56,987 nucleotides of DNA from Prevotella sp. (GCA_022771625.1 JALFCW010000105.1:1-56987), one strand, 5' to 3'; counted from the stretch's first letter, positions 34,848-44,292 are shown. The notes: a model not told the origin generated them from the sequence alone. Numbers and translations: made by a program.

Positions 34848-34875
34848 GGTCGTGTCAGTTGCTTTTGACACGACC
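34848..34875 (-). terminator. Terminator of the LruC-domain gene
   Basis: A 10-bp perfect stem (GGTCGTGTCA and complement) with an eight-base loop; on the minus strand it is followed by CTTTTTG. It lies 33 bases after the stop at 34909. Confidence 0.75.
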
Positions 34876-34908
34876 TCTTTACATTATTATTTAGTATATA
34901 ATAATTCG

Positions 34909-37041
34909 TTATTTATACCAGTTCGGGTTTTCTTTTCCTTCTGTTTCCACCCACTTTGTATATTTAGGATACATCATGTCAAGAGTGAATCCTTCATTCT
35001 TTATGTCAAAGAGTTTGCTCATCTTGTCAATCTGCTGTCCGTTGAGGAAGAGAGCGTATGGATAATTGCCTGCTCTCACGTAATAGATACCCTCTGACGG
35101 CTTCGACAAGTCATCACCCTTACCGAAATAATCGAAGTTCATCTTTGGTGTCGGCTCCATACCCTTGGTATGCACCTCCCAGTTCTTGTCGCCCTCCTTG
35201 CGATAGAGGAAGACATCGATCTGACTCTTATAATCCTTGTAATTGCGCTCATAATATTGAGGAGAACCGTCTGGTATATGAAGGAATTCCACGGTATAGG
35301 TAAGACCAGGATTCTTCTTTGTATCAGGGATGACATAGAAAATCTGATTCTCCTCGTCATACTCCAACTGCTCTGTTATATCCTTATTGCCGAGATAAAG
35401 TTTTACCTCTGCCGGTATGTGATATCCAGAGATTCTCTTTTTAGTCTTGTTACCTTTAGAATCGACCTCTGCACGATCACCGCCAATAAGTCGGAATGCA
35501 ATACCATTTTTCTTTGTGGCAAAGTTCTGACGAGGTTTAAATGAAAATGTCTCTCCGTATGTGTCGTTCCAATGGTCTTTATAAGTACCCTGTATATATT
35601 CCACACAGGCATCATTCATGTCGTAATCACCCTTCTGAGGCCAAAGGTCTTCAAACAGGTAAGTACCCTTTAGTGTTTCAGTAAGGGTAACATAACCGGA
35701 TTCGTCAGCATTTAACCAGAGATTCAGAGTGGGCAGATTTGCAATTGTTGCCACAGGGTTAGTACCGATAGTCAACACCACATCCGAGAAGTTCTGGTCG
35801 CCACCCTTTCCGTCCTCAAACTTATAGTCATCTTCGAATGACACTACAACAAAGTCCTCGTCTTTTGTATAATATGATGCTACGAGAGGCATGTCGGTTG
35901 AATTCGCATTTTGGCGAACGCCCAAATTACTTGAAGTGGCCGAACGATAATAGCGATTCTCACTATATTTTTTTTCGAGCTTATTCTGATTATAATCTAA
36001 TCTCTTGCTCCATGCGTTTGTAGCAAGCACTAATCCCACCTTGTAGCCAGCAGGGAATATGTCGGTTGCCCCCTCCTTGCTGTCCTGTGCTATTTTGGGA
36101 TAATACTTCAGTTTCACGGATGTCATTCGGTCAACTCCTGCTTTGGGAACATCAGCGCTATTTATCTTGCACCATTTTCCGTCCTGAGTATTGGGGAACA
36201 ACATGATAACATTTACATCCTCAATGCTTTTAGGCTCTTGTCCCACCTTATAATAATAATAACCCAAAGAGCTGTTCCAGCAAGTGTTGCCACCTAAATA
36301 CGTTACCACGACCTCAGCCGGAGCTGTTATTTCGAGGTCGGAAGCATTACGATATTGTTGTGGACAATTCAGTTGACCTACATTAATTATATCACTATGT
36401 GTTGAATAAACAGATGCATCGGGCACAAGGTCCTTGCCTGTATATGCATAGTTGATCTTGCCATTGCCGTCGTATGTTCCCAACCATTCCTTCCAGCGCT
36501 TTCCAGCCTGGTATTCCTTGGGTGCATCAGTACGGGTCATATAGCAGAATCCGTCCTCCTCGGCTGCACGGGTCGCAGCTCTTGCACTCCTTGTGCCATC
36601 AGTGTCCGACACAGTGATAGTGTTGCCCACCACATTAGCCTCCATAAGTGTTTTGGCAAAGAATGCAGGACTATACACCCACACCTTTTCTACGTATGCC
36701 GGCAATGTGATAGTACCACTGAAGACGCAATTTTCGTCGGTATATGCCGAATAGAGCGCTTTCACGTCCTCCTTCTTCACATATCCATTACCCTCTTCGT
36801 TCCATGTGATAGGCTCCTCATCATACAGTTCGAAGAACACAGGTGTTTTTACACCGCAACCCGCATAACTCACGTTAAGCGTTATTTCTCCACTTGTGGT
36901 AGAGAAATCAAAATTGTTGATTGTCTGATCGGGCTGAGCTGCACCATAGTGGGGCATATCCCAATCCGCACACGAGACGAATGTCATTGCGGCTGCCATA
37001 ATCATCGACATGGCAATTCCTTTAATCGTATTGATTCTCAT
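34909..37041 (-). CDS. LruC-domain surface or periplasmic lipoprotein
   Basis: A 710-residue lipoprotein. The signal peptide ends in a lipobox VSC with the acylated Cys at residue 24. The C-terminal half carries an LruC domain (Bacteroidota DUF4842 group), recognised by FEDLWPQKGDYDMNDACVEY at residues 463-482, an acidic calcium-site-like segment. Before it are beta-rich regions that I cannot name. LruC proteins are usually single-copy cell-surface lipoproteins with unknown roles. It stands alone, with its own -7 element and terminator. No polysaccharide-utilisation gene flanks it. Confidence 0.8.
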   Translation of the reverse strand: MRINTIKGIAMSMIMAAAMTFVSCADWDMPHYGAAQPDQTINNFDFSTTSGEITLNVSYAGCGVKTPVFFELYDEEPITWNEEGNGYVKKEDVKALYSAYTDENCVFSGTITLPAYVEKVWVYSPAFFAKTLMEANVVGNTITVSDTDGTRSARAATRAAEEDGFCYMTRTDAPKEYQAGKRWKEWLGTYDGNGKINYAYTGKDLVPDASVYSTHSDIINVGQLNCPQQYRNASDLEITAPAEVVVTYLGGNTCWNSSLGYYYYKVGQEPKSIEDVNVIMLFPNTQDGKWCKINSADVPKAGVDRMTSVKLKYYPKIAQDSKEGATDIFPAGYKVGLVLATNAWSKRLDYNQNKLEKKYSENRYYRSATSSNLGVRQNANSTDMPLVASYYTKDEDFVVVSFEDDYKFEDGKGGDQNFSDVVLTIGTNPVATIANLPTLNLWLNADESGYVTLTETLKGTYLFEDLWPQKGDYDMNDACVEYIQGTYKDHWNDTYGETFSFKPRQNFATKKNGIAFRLIGGDRAEVDSKGNKTKKRISGYHIPAEVKLYLGNKDITEQLEYDEENQIFYVIPDTKKNPGLTYTVEFLHIPDGSPQYYERNYKDYKSQIDVFLYRKEGDKNWEVHTKGMEPTPKMNFDYFGKGDDLSKPSEGIYYVRAGNYPYALFLNGQQIDKMSKLFDIKNEGFTLDMMYPKYTKWVETEGKENPNWYK

Positions 37042-37098
37042 GTTATTTATAATAATAAACTTTAGTTATTTTATTTGGTAATATCACAAAAATTTTTG

Positions 37099-37106
37099 CA
37101 AATATA
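37099..37106 (-). promoter_or_regulatory. Promoter -7 element of the LruC gene
   Basis: Minus strand TATATTTG, matching TAnnTTTG, about 57 bases before the start codon. No good -33 box. Confidence 0.45.
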
Positions 37107-37167
37107 GTCATTTTATCCGTACCTTATATTAAATAGCGAATAAATTTAGGAAAGATTAACAAAAGCG

Positions 37168-37239
37168 TACCCCGACCGAGAATCGAACTCGGATCTAATC
37201 TTTAGGAGAGACTTGTTCTATCCATTGAACTATCAGGGC
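37168..37239 (-). tRNA. tRNA-Arg (anticodon CCU)
   Basis: The minus strand folds as a full cloverleaf of 72 bases: acceptor GCCCTGA/TCGGGGT, D stem GTTC/GAAC, anticodon stem AGTCT/AGATT with loop CTCCTAA (anticodon CCT, reading AGG), T stem CCGAG/CTCGG with loop TTCGATT, discriminator A. CCA is not encoded. It stands alone between the LruC gene and a divergent receptor, with its own promoter. The end of such a tRNA is a common integration site, but I see no attachment repeat nearby. Confidence 0.93.
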
Positions 37240-37275
37240 AACCATAAAGAACAAAAACAATTGCTTTTGCGGCTG

Positions 37276-37306
37276 CAAAGATACGACATTTTTATGAAAA
37301 GACAAA
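37276..37306 (-). promoter_or_regulatory. Promoter of tRNA-Arg
   Basis: Minus strand TTTG (37303-37306), 19 bases, TATCTTTG (37276-37283), followed by CAGCCGC. It ends 37 bases before the mature tRNA. Confidence 0.75.
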
Positions 37307-37401
37307 AATTATTGGAGATTATTTTCCCTTTTATTGCGATTTAACATTTTTTAGGTGGTAGCAAATAAACTTTTCCCTTAATCAGTCGTCATATTATAGT
37401 T

Positions 37402-39885
37402 ATGAAAAGACTAAATATTATCATTATCGCATTATTTTGCAGCATGTACATAGCTGCACAAGGATTGGTGAAAGGACATGTGGCAGACAAGCAAACTGAC
37501 GAAAGGCTGCAGTTTGTGAATGTTACTGTGACAAATGCTGCTACCGGCAAGATGGTGAAAGGAGCCATCACTGATGCAGAAGGATCATTCAAGATTGACG
37601 GTCTTGCTGATGGCAAATATAACCTGACGGTATCTTTTGTGGGATACAAGTCGGTAGGTCGCCAATTTTCCATCACCAAGGACAAGCGCCAACAATCATT
37701 CGCTCTGATATATATCGCCGAAGACACGAAGATGCTGAAGGAGGTGGAGGTGACCGGTCAACGCTCGCAACTGAAGTTGGAGGTTGACAGGAAGTCATTC
37801 AGCGCCGACCAGATTATCGCGGCAGCCGGAGGGTCGGCAAGCGACCTTCTGGAGAACATTCCATCCATTGAAGTATCTACAGATGGAGAGATTTCCCTTA
37901 AGGGAAACTCGAGTGTGGAGGTATGGATAAATGGTAAGGCAAGCGGACTTACCACCGACAACCGTGGTGAGATATTGCAGCAGATACCGGCAGAGAGCAT
38001 AGAGCGAGTGGAGGTAATCGACAACCCGAGCGCGAAGTTTAGCGCTGAGGGTAGTGCGGGAATCATCAACATCATCCTTAAGCGTGACCGCAAGGCAGGC
38101 TACTACGGGTCGGTGCGCACTGGCGTCAACTCCCGTGGCGGTTGGAATGCAGGTGGCAACATCAATTATTCGAGCGGCACTCTCGATGCCTTCGCCAACA
38201 TTGGTTATCGCCGTAGGAAGAACAAGGGCGGTTCGGAGAGCCAACAGACGTATCTCGACTCGCAGCGTTACCAGAACTACGAGAGTGAAAGCAACCGAGG
38301 CGGAAAGAACCTCTTCATGCGCGGAGGACTGACATGGCATGCCACCAAGAAGGACGATCTGTCGCTCTCGGGCATGGGTATGTTCGGCAAGCGTGAGGAC
38401 TCATCTCTCACTCCCTATCACTACGGAACTCTCGGCAATGCCAATGATGACTATATCATGACACGACTCACCGATGGCGGCGGAGACATGCGAATGATGA
38501 ATATCGAGGGAGGCTACACACACAACTTCTCCGACAAGCATAAGATTGACCTCAGTGTGTCGCACAGCAAATGGAAGAGCGACGACAACAACTACTATCG
38601 CGACTCAACCGACTGGATGGCCGACGATATCCCGACAACCTACAACTATCAATACCGACCCATGTTCATCAACAACAAGTCGTGGGAGGTGAAACTTGAA
38701 TATGAAAATCAGATTAACGACAAGTGGAAGATAGAAGCTGGATACAACGGCAACTTCAATCATGAGAACACACCGCAGGAGTCGTGGACCGACATCACGT
38801 GGACAGGCGACAATCCCACTGAAGACAAGGCATATTTCAACCGCTTTATATACGACAACAAGATACATGCTTTCTATGGCACTGTGACCACATCAATAGG
38901 TAAGCTCGGCATACTTGCCGGACTGAGAGGTGAATACTGGAAGGTGAACACCGAGAGTTATGACTGGGACCAGGAACACGATGCCACAAAGAGAGACACT
39001 CCTTTTAAGGAGGACTACTTTGAACTCTTCCCTAGCCTCTTTCTCAACTACCAACTCACTGAGTCGTCGCAACTGCAGCTCAACTACACCCGACGTCTGA
39101 GACGCCCATGGGGTGGCGAACTCAACAGTTTCAAGAATACCCGCGATGCCTCGATGATATCATTCGGTAATCCAGAACTGACACCGGAGTTCACCAACTC
39201 TTTCGCGCTAAATTTCCTCAAGACATGGCCGGAACACACTCTCTCGTTTGGTAGCTACTACCGTCCTACCACCGACGTAATACAGCGCATATCATACAAC
39301 GACGGAGGAGTGATGTACTCCACCAACAAGAATGTGGCAAAGAGCCAAAGGGCTGGAGTGGAGCTAATACTCAAAGACAAGCTTTTCCGCTTGCTCGACC
39401 TTACCACCACCGTGAACGCCTACTACTACAAGCTCAACGGATTTGACTATGAGATCAACGGTCAGACCATCACCGGCAAACCCGACGAAAACTTCTCATG
39501 GGACGCCCGCATGATGGCAAGCCTCATCCTGCCCTATGACATCTCAATACAGATAACAGGCAACTACAACTCAAAGCGCGTCATCACACAGGGATATCGC
39601 AAACCGAGTTTCGGTCTTGACTTCGGTCTGCGCAAGAACTTCTTCAACAAGGCACTTACCCTTGCTGTCAACTGGCGAGGTGCATTCAACACCCGCAAAT
39701 GGGAGACATACACTGCCAACGACACATTCGAGCGATATCAGAAGATGTGGCGCAGTCAGAATGTGAACGTGAATATCTCTTGGAACTTCGGTAATATGAA
39801 CCAGAAGAAGAAGAAAGGTCACGAACAAGAGGATAACAATGGCGAAGAAATGAACAACGGATACGGAGGAGGAGGCGAGTTCTAA
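37402..39885 (+). CDS. Outer-membrane receptor with carboxypeptidase-like N-domain
   Basis: An 827-residue outer-membrane protein: signal peptide (1-20, ending IAAQ), carboxypeptidase-regulatory-like domain (about 22-108, FVNVTVTNAATGKMVKGAI, YNLTVSFVGYKSVG), TonB plug (about 112-225, LKEVEVTGQRSQLKLEVDRK, DLLENIPSIEVSTDGEIS, VEVWINGKASGL, SAGIINIILKRD), and a barrel of the outer-membrane beta-barrel family 3. The last residues are a low-complexity tail (Gln-Lys-Lys-Lys, then GYGGGGEF). The ligand is unknown. It is convergent with the butyrate kinase gene, and the two stop codons overlap within CTAA at 39882-39885. No standard promoter is obvious upstream. Confidence 0.83.
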   Translation: MKRLNIIIIALFCSMYIAAQGLVKGHVADKQTDERLQFVNVTVTNAATGKMVKGAITDAEGSFKIDGLADGKYNLTVSFVGYKSVGRQFSITKDKRQQSFALIYIAEDTKMLKEVEVTGQRSQLKLEVDRKSFSADQIIAAAGGSASDLLENIPSIEVSTDGEISLKGNSSVEVWINGKASGLTTDNRGEILQQIPAESIERVEVIDNPSAKFSAEGSAGIINIILKRDRKAGYYGSVRTGVNSRGGWNAGGNINYSSGTLDAFANIGYRRRKNKGGSESQQTYLDSQRYQNYESESNRGGKNLFMRGGLTWHATKKDDLSLSGMGMFGKREDSSLTPYHYGTLGNANDDYIMTRLTDGGGDMRMMNIEGGYTHNFSDKHKIDLSVSHSKWKSDDNNYYRDSTDWMADDIPTTYNYQYRPMFINNKSWEVKLEYENQINDKWKIEAGYNGNFNHENTPQESWTDITWTGDNPTEDKAYFNRFIYDNKIHAFYGTVTTSIGKLGILAGLRGEYWKVNTESYDWDQEHDATKRDTPFKEDYFELFPSLFLNYQLTESSQLQLNYTRRLRRPWGGELNSFKNTRDASMISFGNPELTPEFTNSFALNFLKTWPEHTLSFGSYYRPTTDVIQRISYNDGGVMYSTNKNVAKSQRAGVELILKDKLFRLLDLTTTVNAYYYKLNGFDYEINGQTITGKPDENFSWDARMMASLILPYDISIQITGNYNSKRVITQGYRKPSFGLDFGLRKNFFNKALTLAVNWRGAFNTRKWETYTANDTFERYQKMWRSQNVNVNISWNFGNMNQKKKKGHEQEDNNGEEMNNGYGGGGEF

Positions 39886-40937
39886 TATTCCTTCGCCTCA
39901 ATCTTTCCGTTTAACAGGCAATAGGCATTATATGCCAACGACTCTATCTCGTTCTCACCCGGCATCACGGTGATGGGAGCGAGATATTTTGTTCGGCGTA
40001 TTATCTCTGCCGTACAATATTCACTATGCGCTATTCCTCCCGTGAGGATGATTGCATCCACCTCACCATCCATAGCTACAAACATTGCCCCAATCTGCTT
40101 TGCCACTGTATAGAGCATAGCATCGAGCACTGTGCGCGCCGGTTCCTCGCCATCCTCAGCCCATCGCGATATGGCAATCATATCGTTGGTGCCGAGATAT
40201 GCTGTAAGCCCTCCCTTGCCATGTATCATCTTTCGAATCCTATCTTGTGTATAGTTCCCACTAAAACAGAGTTTTATGAGTTCTCCCGATGGTAGTGTCC
40301 CTGCACGCTCGGTAGAAAAAGGTCCTTCTCCGTCGAGGGCATTATTAACGTCAATCACCCTGCCATATCTATGGGCACTCACAGAGATGCCACCACCCAA
40401 ATGAGCCACGATTATCCTCATGTCCTCATATTTACGCCCGAGCGATGCGGCATACTTGCGCGACACAGCCTTACTGTTGAGAGCATGAAACAATGAGCGG
40501 CGCTTTATCTGCGGAACACCGGTATAGCGTGCCACCTCCTGCAATTCATCAACTACACCTGGGTCGGCAATATATGCCTTGCATCCACACTCATGAGCCA
40601 GTTCGTCGGCAAGCAAAGCACCGAGATTGCACACATGATCGCTTTCGTTCTGCAGCAGTTCGTCTTTCATCTTCTTGTTGACGGCATACACGCCACCTTC
40701 AAGGGGTTTTAGCAAACCACCTCGCCCCATTATGGCATCAAATTTCATCTCTATCTCGCCCTCCTGCAGTTTCTTGCGTATGAATGCCATACGGAAGTCA
40801 TACTGGTCGAGTGCGGAATGAAATTGCGCCAATTCCTTGGCATGATGATGTGCTCCCGACATCCACACCGGTTTCAGGTCGTCGTAGATAGCCAGTTTGG
40901 TGGATGTAGAACCAGGATTAATGATAAGTGTTTTCAT
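39882..40937 (-). CDS. buk: Butyrate kinase
   Basis: A 351-residue cytoplasmic kinase of the ASKHA fold that converts butyryl phosphate and ADP to butyrate and ATP, or the reverse. The phosphate-binding start is LIINPGSTSTKLAIYDD; other family motifs are MGRGGLLKPLEGG, IADPGVVDEL, RRSLFHALNSKAVSR, IVAHLGGGISVSAH and LTGGIAHS. It is coupled to the phosphotransacylase by a 4-base overlap. Prevotella-like organisms mostly make acetate, succinate and propionate, so here the pair may act on branched-chain or other short acyl groups from amino acids (inference). Propionate or branched-chain fatty acid kinase activity cannot be excluded. Confidence 0.9.
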   Translation of the reverse strand: MKTLIINPGSTSTKLAIYDDLKPVWMSGAHHHAKELAQFHSALDQYDFRMAFIRKKLQEGEIEMKFDAIMGRGGLLKPLEGGVYAVNKKMKDELLQNESDHVCNLGALLADELAHECGCKAYIADPGVVDELQEVARYTGVPQIKRRSLFHALNSKAVSRKYAASLGRKYEDMRIIVAHLGGGISVSAHRYGRVIDVNNALDGEGPFSTERAGTLPSGELIKLCFSGNYTQDRIRKMIHGKGGLTAYLGTNDMIAISRWAEDGEEPARTVLDAMLYTVAKQIGAMFVAMDGEVDAIILTGGIAHSEYCTAEIIRRTKYLAPITVMPGENEIESLAYNAYCLLNGKIEAKEY

Positions 40938-41740
40938 CGTGTTGTCATTTTGAGTGCTGTTATTAAACTATAGTATTTCGATTCCACGCTATCCGCCCTT
41001 GATGTCACCACCACCGGCACCTGCGTTCCTGCAAGCCATCCAGCAATAGTGGCATGGGCAAAGAGAGTGATTGTCTTGTAGAACGTATTTCCCGCTTCAA
41101 TATTCGGGAATATGAGTATGTCGGCATTGCCAACCACTGGTGAATCAATGCCCTTGATACTACCACTCTCTGCGTCAAGAGCCGTTTTCACGTCCATCGG
41201 TCCTCCAATAGCTACTGCCCCATATGCCCCTTGTTCAGCCCTAAGTTTTATCTCATTGTAAACGGCAGTCTGGGGAAACTTGGGGTTCTCTTTTTCAGTG
41301 AAATTGGTGAGTGCCACCTTGGGACAATCAATACCGAGATTACGTGCGGCATGCACTGTGTATCTTACGATGGCATCCATCTGGTCGATATCGGGCCTTG
41401 GAATGACAGCTGCATCCGAGAAGATGACAGGGCGTTCCCATCCCGGAATATTTGCCACCGAGATATGAGCCATCACCTTTCCTTTGGCAAGTATTCCTTT
41501 CTCCTTGTCGAGAGCGGCACGAAGAAGGACATCTGTATTCACCGCCCCCTTCATCAACACATCAGCATTGCCCGAGCGGACACACTCCACCGCCCTGGCA
41601 CTCGCGTCATCTCCATAGAAGCACTCAAACTGCGCCACTTTTTCGGCCAAAGCCCTGACAATCACCTCCTTGGTATGCTCGTCGGTAGGATTAACTATCG
41701 CTACTTTAGGTTGGTTATCATTCATAGTATTTTCTGTCAC
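40934..41740 (-). CDS. ptb: Phosphate butyryltransferase (short N-terminus)
   Basis: A 268-residue phosphotransacylase exchanging CoA and phosphate on butyryl-type acyl groups. Motifs: SGNADVLMKGAVNTDVLLRA, VMAHISVANIPG, GAVAIGGPMDVKTALD, ADILIFPNIEAGNTFYKT and VPVVVTSRADSVESKYYS. The family is normally about 300 residues; here the N-terminal segment after AIVNPTDEHTKE is about 35 residues shorter than the Clostridium enzyme as I recall it. No in-frame upstream start restores it: the promoter lies 24 bases before the ATG. An alternative start is Met6. It is followed by butyrate kinase in one operon. Confidence 0.88.
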   Translation of the reverse strand: MTENTMNDNQPKVAIVNPTDEHTKEVIVRALAEKVAQFECFYGDDASARAVECVRSGNADVLMKGAVNTDVLLRAALDKEKGILAKGKVMAHISVANIPGWERPVIFSDAAVIPRPDIDQMDAIVRYTVHAARNLGIDCPKVALTNFTEKENPKFPQTAVYNEIKLRAEQGAYGAVAIGGPMDVKTALDAESGSIKGIDSPVVGNADILIFPNIEAGNTFYKTITLFAHATIAGWLAGTQVPVVVTSRADSVESKYYSLITALKMTTR

Positions 41741-41763
41741 TTAGATTTTTACTTATTATGGGG

Positions 41764-41795
41764 CAAAGGTAATACATTATAATGAGACTACCAAA
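41764..41795 (-). promoter_or_regulatory. Promoter of ptb-buk
   Basis: Minus strand TTTG (41792-41795), 20 bases, TACCTTTG (41764-41771): a full consensus match. Confidence 0.75.
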
Positions 41796-41860
41796 CAAAC
41801 ATGTGATTTTTTCACTAAAAAAAACTATAGGCATTATTTATGCTAAATATATAAAAAACG

Positions 41861-41891
41861 AAAAGGGATCCTGTTACCACAACAAGACCCC
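41861..41891 (-). terminator. Terminator of the candidate small RNA
   Basis: Read on the minus strand, GGGGTCTTGTT pairs with AACAGGATCCC (11 bp with two G-U pairs) around GTGGT and is followed by TTTTCG. On the plus strand it has two mismatches, so it belongs to the minus strand. Confidence 0.6.
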
Positions 41892-42099
41892 ATTTCAACT
41901 CTAAAAAAACTAACTCACTACTTTGTTTTGTGTTACCTAAAAACCAATCTAACCAATCTTAATTACCAAAAAAACTAATTCTAACCAAAAACTAACTAAC
42001 CTATAAATCTAAAGAAACTAAAACTACCTATTTTTTATGTAAATAACGTCTAAATAAATATCAATCTTTCATTGTCTAATGACAACTATTTGTCTTTTG
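41861..42099 (-). ncRNA. Candidate small RNA of about 240 nt
   Basis: A promoter (42106-42137) and a terminator-like hairpin (41861-41891) on the same strand bracket a region with no reading frame longer than about 16 codons. Near the 5' end, GACAA-ATAG-TTGTC-ATTA-GACAA can form either of two mutually exclusive hairpins. The middle is U/G-rich with TTGGTTAGA-type repeats. It lies between the amylase and ptb genes. It might instead be the leader of a lost operon. No known RNA family was recognised. Confidence 0.45.
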
Positions 42100-42105
42100 A
42101 CGATG

Positions 42106-42137
42106 CAAAGGTACGACTTTTTTCGCTCTCTCGCAAT
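42106..42137 (-). promoter_or_regulatory. Promoter of the candidate small RNA
   Basis: Minus strand ATTG (42134-42137), 20 bases, TACCTTTG (42106-42113), followed by CATCG. One mismatch in the -33 box. Confidence 0.55.
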
Positions 42138-42161
42138 TTTTTTTGCATAAAAGTGCGAAAT

Positions 42162-42187
42162 TGTGTGCGCAAACGTTTGCGCACACA
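42162..42187. promoter_or_regulatory. LacI/GalR-like palindrome after the amylase gene
   Basis: A perfect 26-bp palindrome with core GCGCAAACGTTTGCGC, matching the LacI/GalR consensus GCAAnCGnTTGC. Its centre lies 61.5 bases upstream of the -7 element of the candidate RNA promoter. It is also 12 bases past the amylase stop and could form a terminator hairpin, though without a good U tract. Confidence 0.55.
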
Positions 42188-42198
42188 CCATATACAAC

Positions 42199-44262
42199 TT
42201 ATTGATTTACAACAATCTTGCGATTGCCGACAATATACAATCCCTTGGGCAATCCCTTGACTGCATCTGCAATCGTAGTCCCTGCCGCACATCTGCGAAG
42301 TTCCGAGCCAGTTATCGCGAACACTTTTACGGGGGCATTGCCTATAGGAGCATCGGCGATTATGCCGGAGATGCCCGATGTCATTGATTCTGTAACATCC
42401 GTAACGGTATATTTGCCATTCGACTTCTCTGCAATCTCATAATACTTGTCAGACGTTATCGGACCGATGTCAACTGTCTGGTCTTTATTACTACCTTGAT
42501 TAAAGATAATATTAAAACTATAATCAGCAGTATTTATATCAAATGAATAACAATACCATTCTGTTCCATCAATAGTCTTCTTTTCTGTCTGCTTTGTTCC
42601 AGGCCAAACACCAAGCAATTGCGTGCCCTTTTCATCATTTGCCCAAGCATAGAAATAAATATCATCCCACTGAGGATCCTTAACATACACTGTAGCTGTG
42701 TGAGGCTCGAAAGGCTTTATGGTATAATTACGGGTAATTATGCCCTTCACTGCACCATCTACCAAGAGACCAACTTTGAGCACAATGTCGGCACTTACCT
42801 TAAGAGTCGTTCCATTTGTAACAGACTGGCTAGAAGCAGTGGGATCAGAACCATCCGTTGTATAAACGAGTTTAGCCCCATCTGAAGCACTTACTGCCGT
42901 CAGAGTAACTTCAAATTCCTCGGGATAATCGCCTGTTGGAACACTCGCCCATGCAGTCTCGGTGTTGTTGCTGAGATAAACCTTATAATTTTCACCACTT
43001 GCCACCAATGTCGCATCATTCACAGTATAAGCATCGTTAGAACCACCAATGAACATAGTGAAGCGGTCTGACTCTCCCATAGTCTTAGCCACATAATAAG
43101 CTGTGCTGCTTGCCATCTGATACATCTTACTTGTATTGGAGATACCTGCGAGTTGGCGGATATAAATGAGTTGCTTTATTTCACTCTTATATTGTTTCCA
43201 ATGAGGAAGGAATACGCATGGAGTGCCGGGAGAAGTGAGAAGATAGGCATTGCCTGCCATGATATTCTTCTTGATCGGATCGAGCGGCTCAGAGGCACTA
43301 CGATACTGGGTGTCGTGATTCTCAATGAATGTTACGGCATAACGGGCATACTCCCCATTGTCTATTGTTATACCTGTCACCCTATCCTTACCGTTCTCTT
43401 TTCCGAGATTGCTCCATACACCATTATTACATGCATCACGCACTGAATAGCGGAAAGCAAAGTCGAAGGCTGCACTCTGTATCTCATCATTCACCTTTGT
43501 GCCATTAATCCAATTCTTGACAAGAGATGCATTGCCATCCCAATATTCTCCAACGGAGAATTTGGGTTTTGTTTCCGAATTATACTTTCCTGTGAATGAT
43601 GAAGAATAACCTTTCACCATATCATATCTATAGCCAACGTATTCAAGGTCATCTTTGAGGAATTTGAGATAGTTGATGATGTTCTTCTGTACATTCTCGC
43701 TATTATGGTCGAGATCTCGGCAACCTGACCAGTCTTGGCCCGTATCATTATTGTTACTAAGTTTTACTCCATTTTTATCAGCCCATACTTTTGTGTTACC
43801 ACCATCATCGTTGGCACAAATATCCGAGGGATACATTGTCCACTCCTGACCTTTATATGTCTCTACTGGATAATCCACCCACGATCCATTGACACCAAGA
43901 TTATTACGGTGATTAACTACAACATCTGCAATCATTCCAACTCCTTTTTCATTAAAAGTGGAAATCATTGAGCGCAACTGCTTTTCTGTTCCGAAACTGG
44001 AATTCTGGTCGTAATAATATACAGGCATATATCCCATATTATTATAACCATTATTACAATTAGCGGAATTGGGCACCCATATCAAACTGAAGAACTGAGA
44101 CAATTCATCAGCTTGACTACGCAAGTTATCCCATTGTGTATCAACATAGGAGTCCCAAGAAAAGCCTTGCAACATAACGCCCTTATAGTCGGCGGGCCAA
44201 CCCTGAGCCATCATTGCTAACGAAGATAGCGCTGCGGCGACGAGTGTAAATAATTTCTTCAT
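42199..44262 (-). CDS. Secreted GH13 alpha-amylase with starch-binding module
   Basis: A 687-residue exported enzyme that hydrolyses alpha-1,4-glucan links in starch. Signal peptide at 1-20 (ending AMMAQ). The GH13 barrel (about 25-400) has region I DVVVNH, nucleophile Asp214 in GYRYDMVKG, acid/base Glu239 in SVGEYWDG and Asp317 in FIENHDTQ. A chitobiase-type Ig-like segment follows (about 475-540, KLVYTTDGSDPTAS), then a CBM26-like starch-binding module (about 545-625, YFYAWANDEKGTQLLGVWPG). The end GLPKGLYIVGNRKIVVNQ resembles a type IX secretion sorting domain, implying surface delivery. No SusC/SusD pair is adjacent. Its promoter has a LacI/GalR-like palindrome upstream. Confidence 0.9.
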   Translation of the reverse strand: MKKLFTLVAAALSSLAMMAQGWPADYKGVMLQGFSWDSYVDTQWDNLRSQADELSQFFSLIWVPNSANCNNGYNNMGYMPVYYYDQNSSFGTEKQLRSMISTFNEKGVGMIADVVVNHRNNLGVNGSWVDYPVETYKGQEWTMYPSDICANDDGGNTKVWADKNGVKLSNNNDTGQDWSGCRDLDHNSENVQKNIINYLKFLKDDLEYVGYRYDMVKGYSSSFTGKYNSETKPKFSVGEYWDGNASLVKNWINGTKVNDEIQSAAFDFAFRYSVRDACNNGVWSNLGKENGKDRVTGITIDNGEYARYAVTFIENHDTQYRSASEPLDPIKKNIMAGNAYLLTSPGTPCVFLPHWKQYKSEIKQLIYIRQLAGISNTSKMYQMASSTAYYVAKTMGESDRFTMFIGGSNDAYTVNDATLVASGENYKVYLSNNTETAWASVPTGDYPEEFEVTLTAVSASDGAKLVYTTDGSDPTASSQSVTNGTTLKVSADIVLKVGLLVDGAVKGIITRNYTIKPFEPHTATVYVKDPQWDDIYFYAWANDEKGTQLLGVWPGTKQTEKKTIDGTEWYCYSFDINTADYSFNIIFNQGSNKDQTVDIGPITSDKYYEIAEKSNGKYTVTDVTESMTSGISGIIADAPIGNAPVKVFAITGSELRRCAAGTTIADAVKGLPKGLYIVGNRKIVVNQ

Positions 44263-44292
44263 ATTTAGGATTTTTACTTATTGAATTTTGCG

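Noticed and set aside
37168..37239. Genomic island at tRNA-Arg
   Set aside because: No integrase, no direct repeat of the tRNA end and no composition change nearby.
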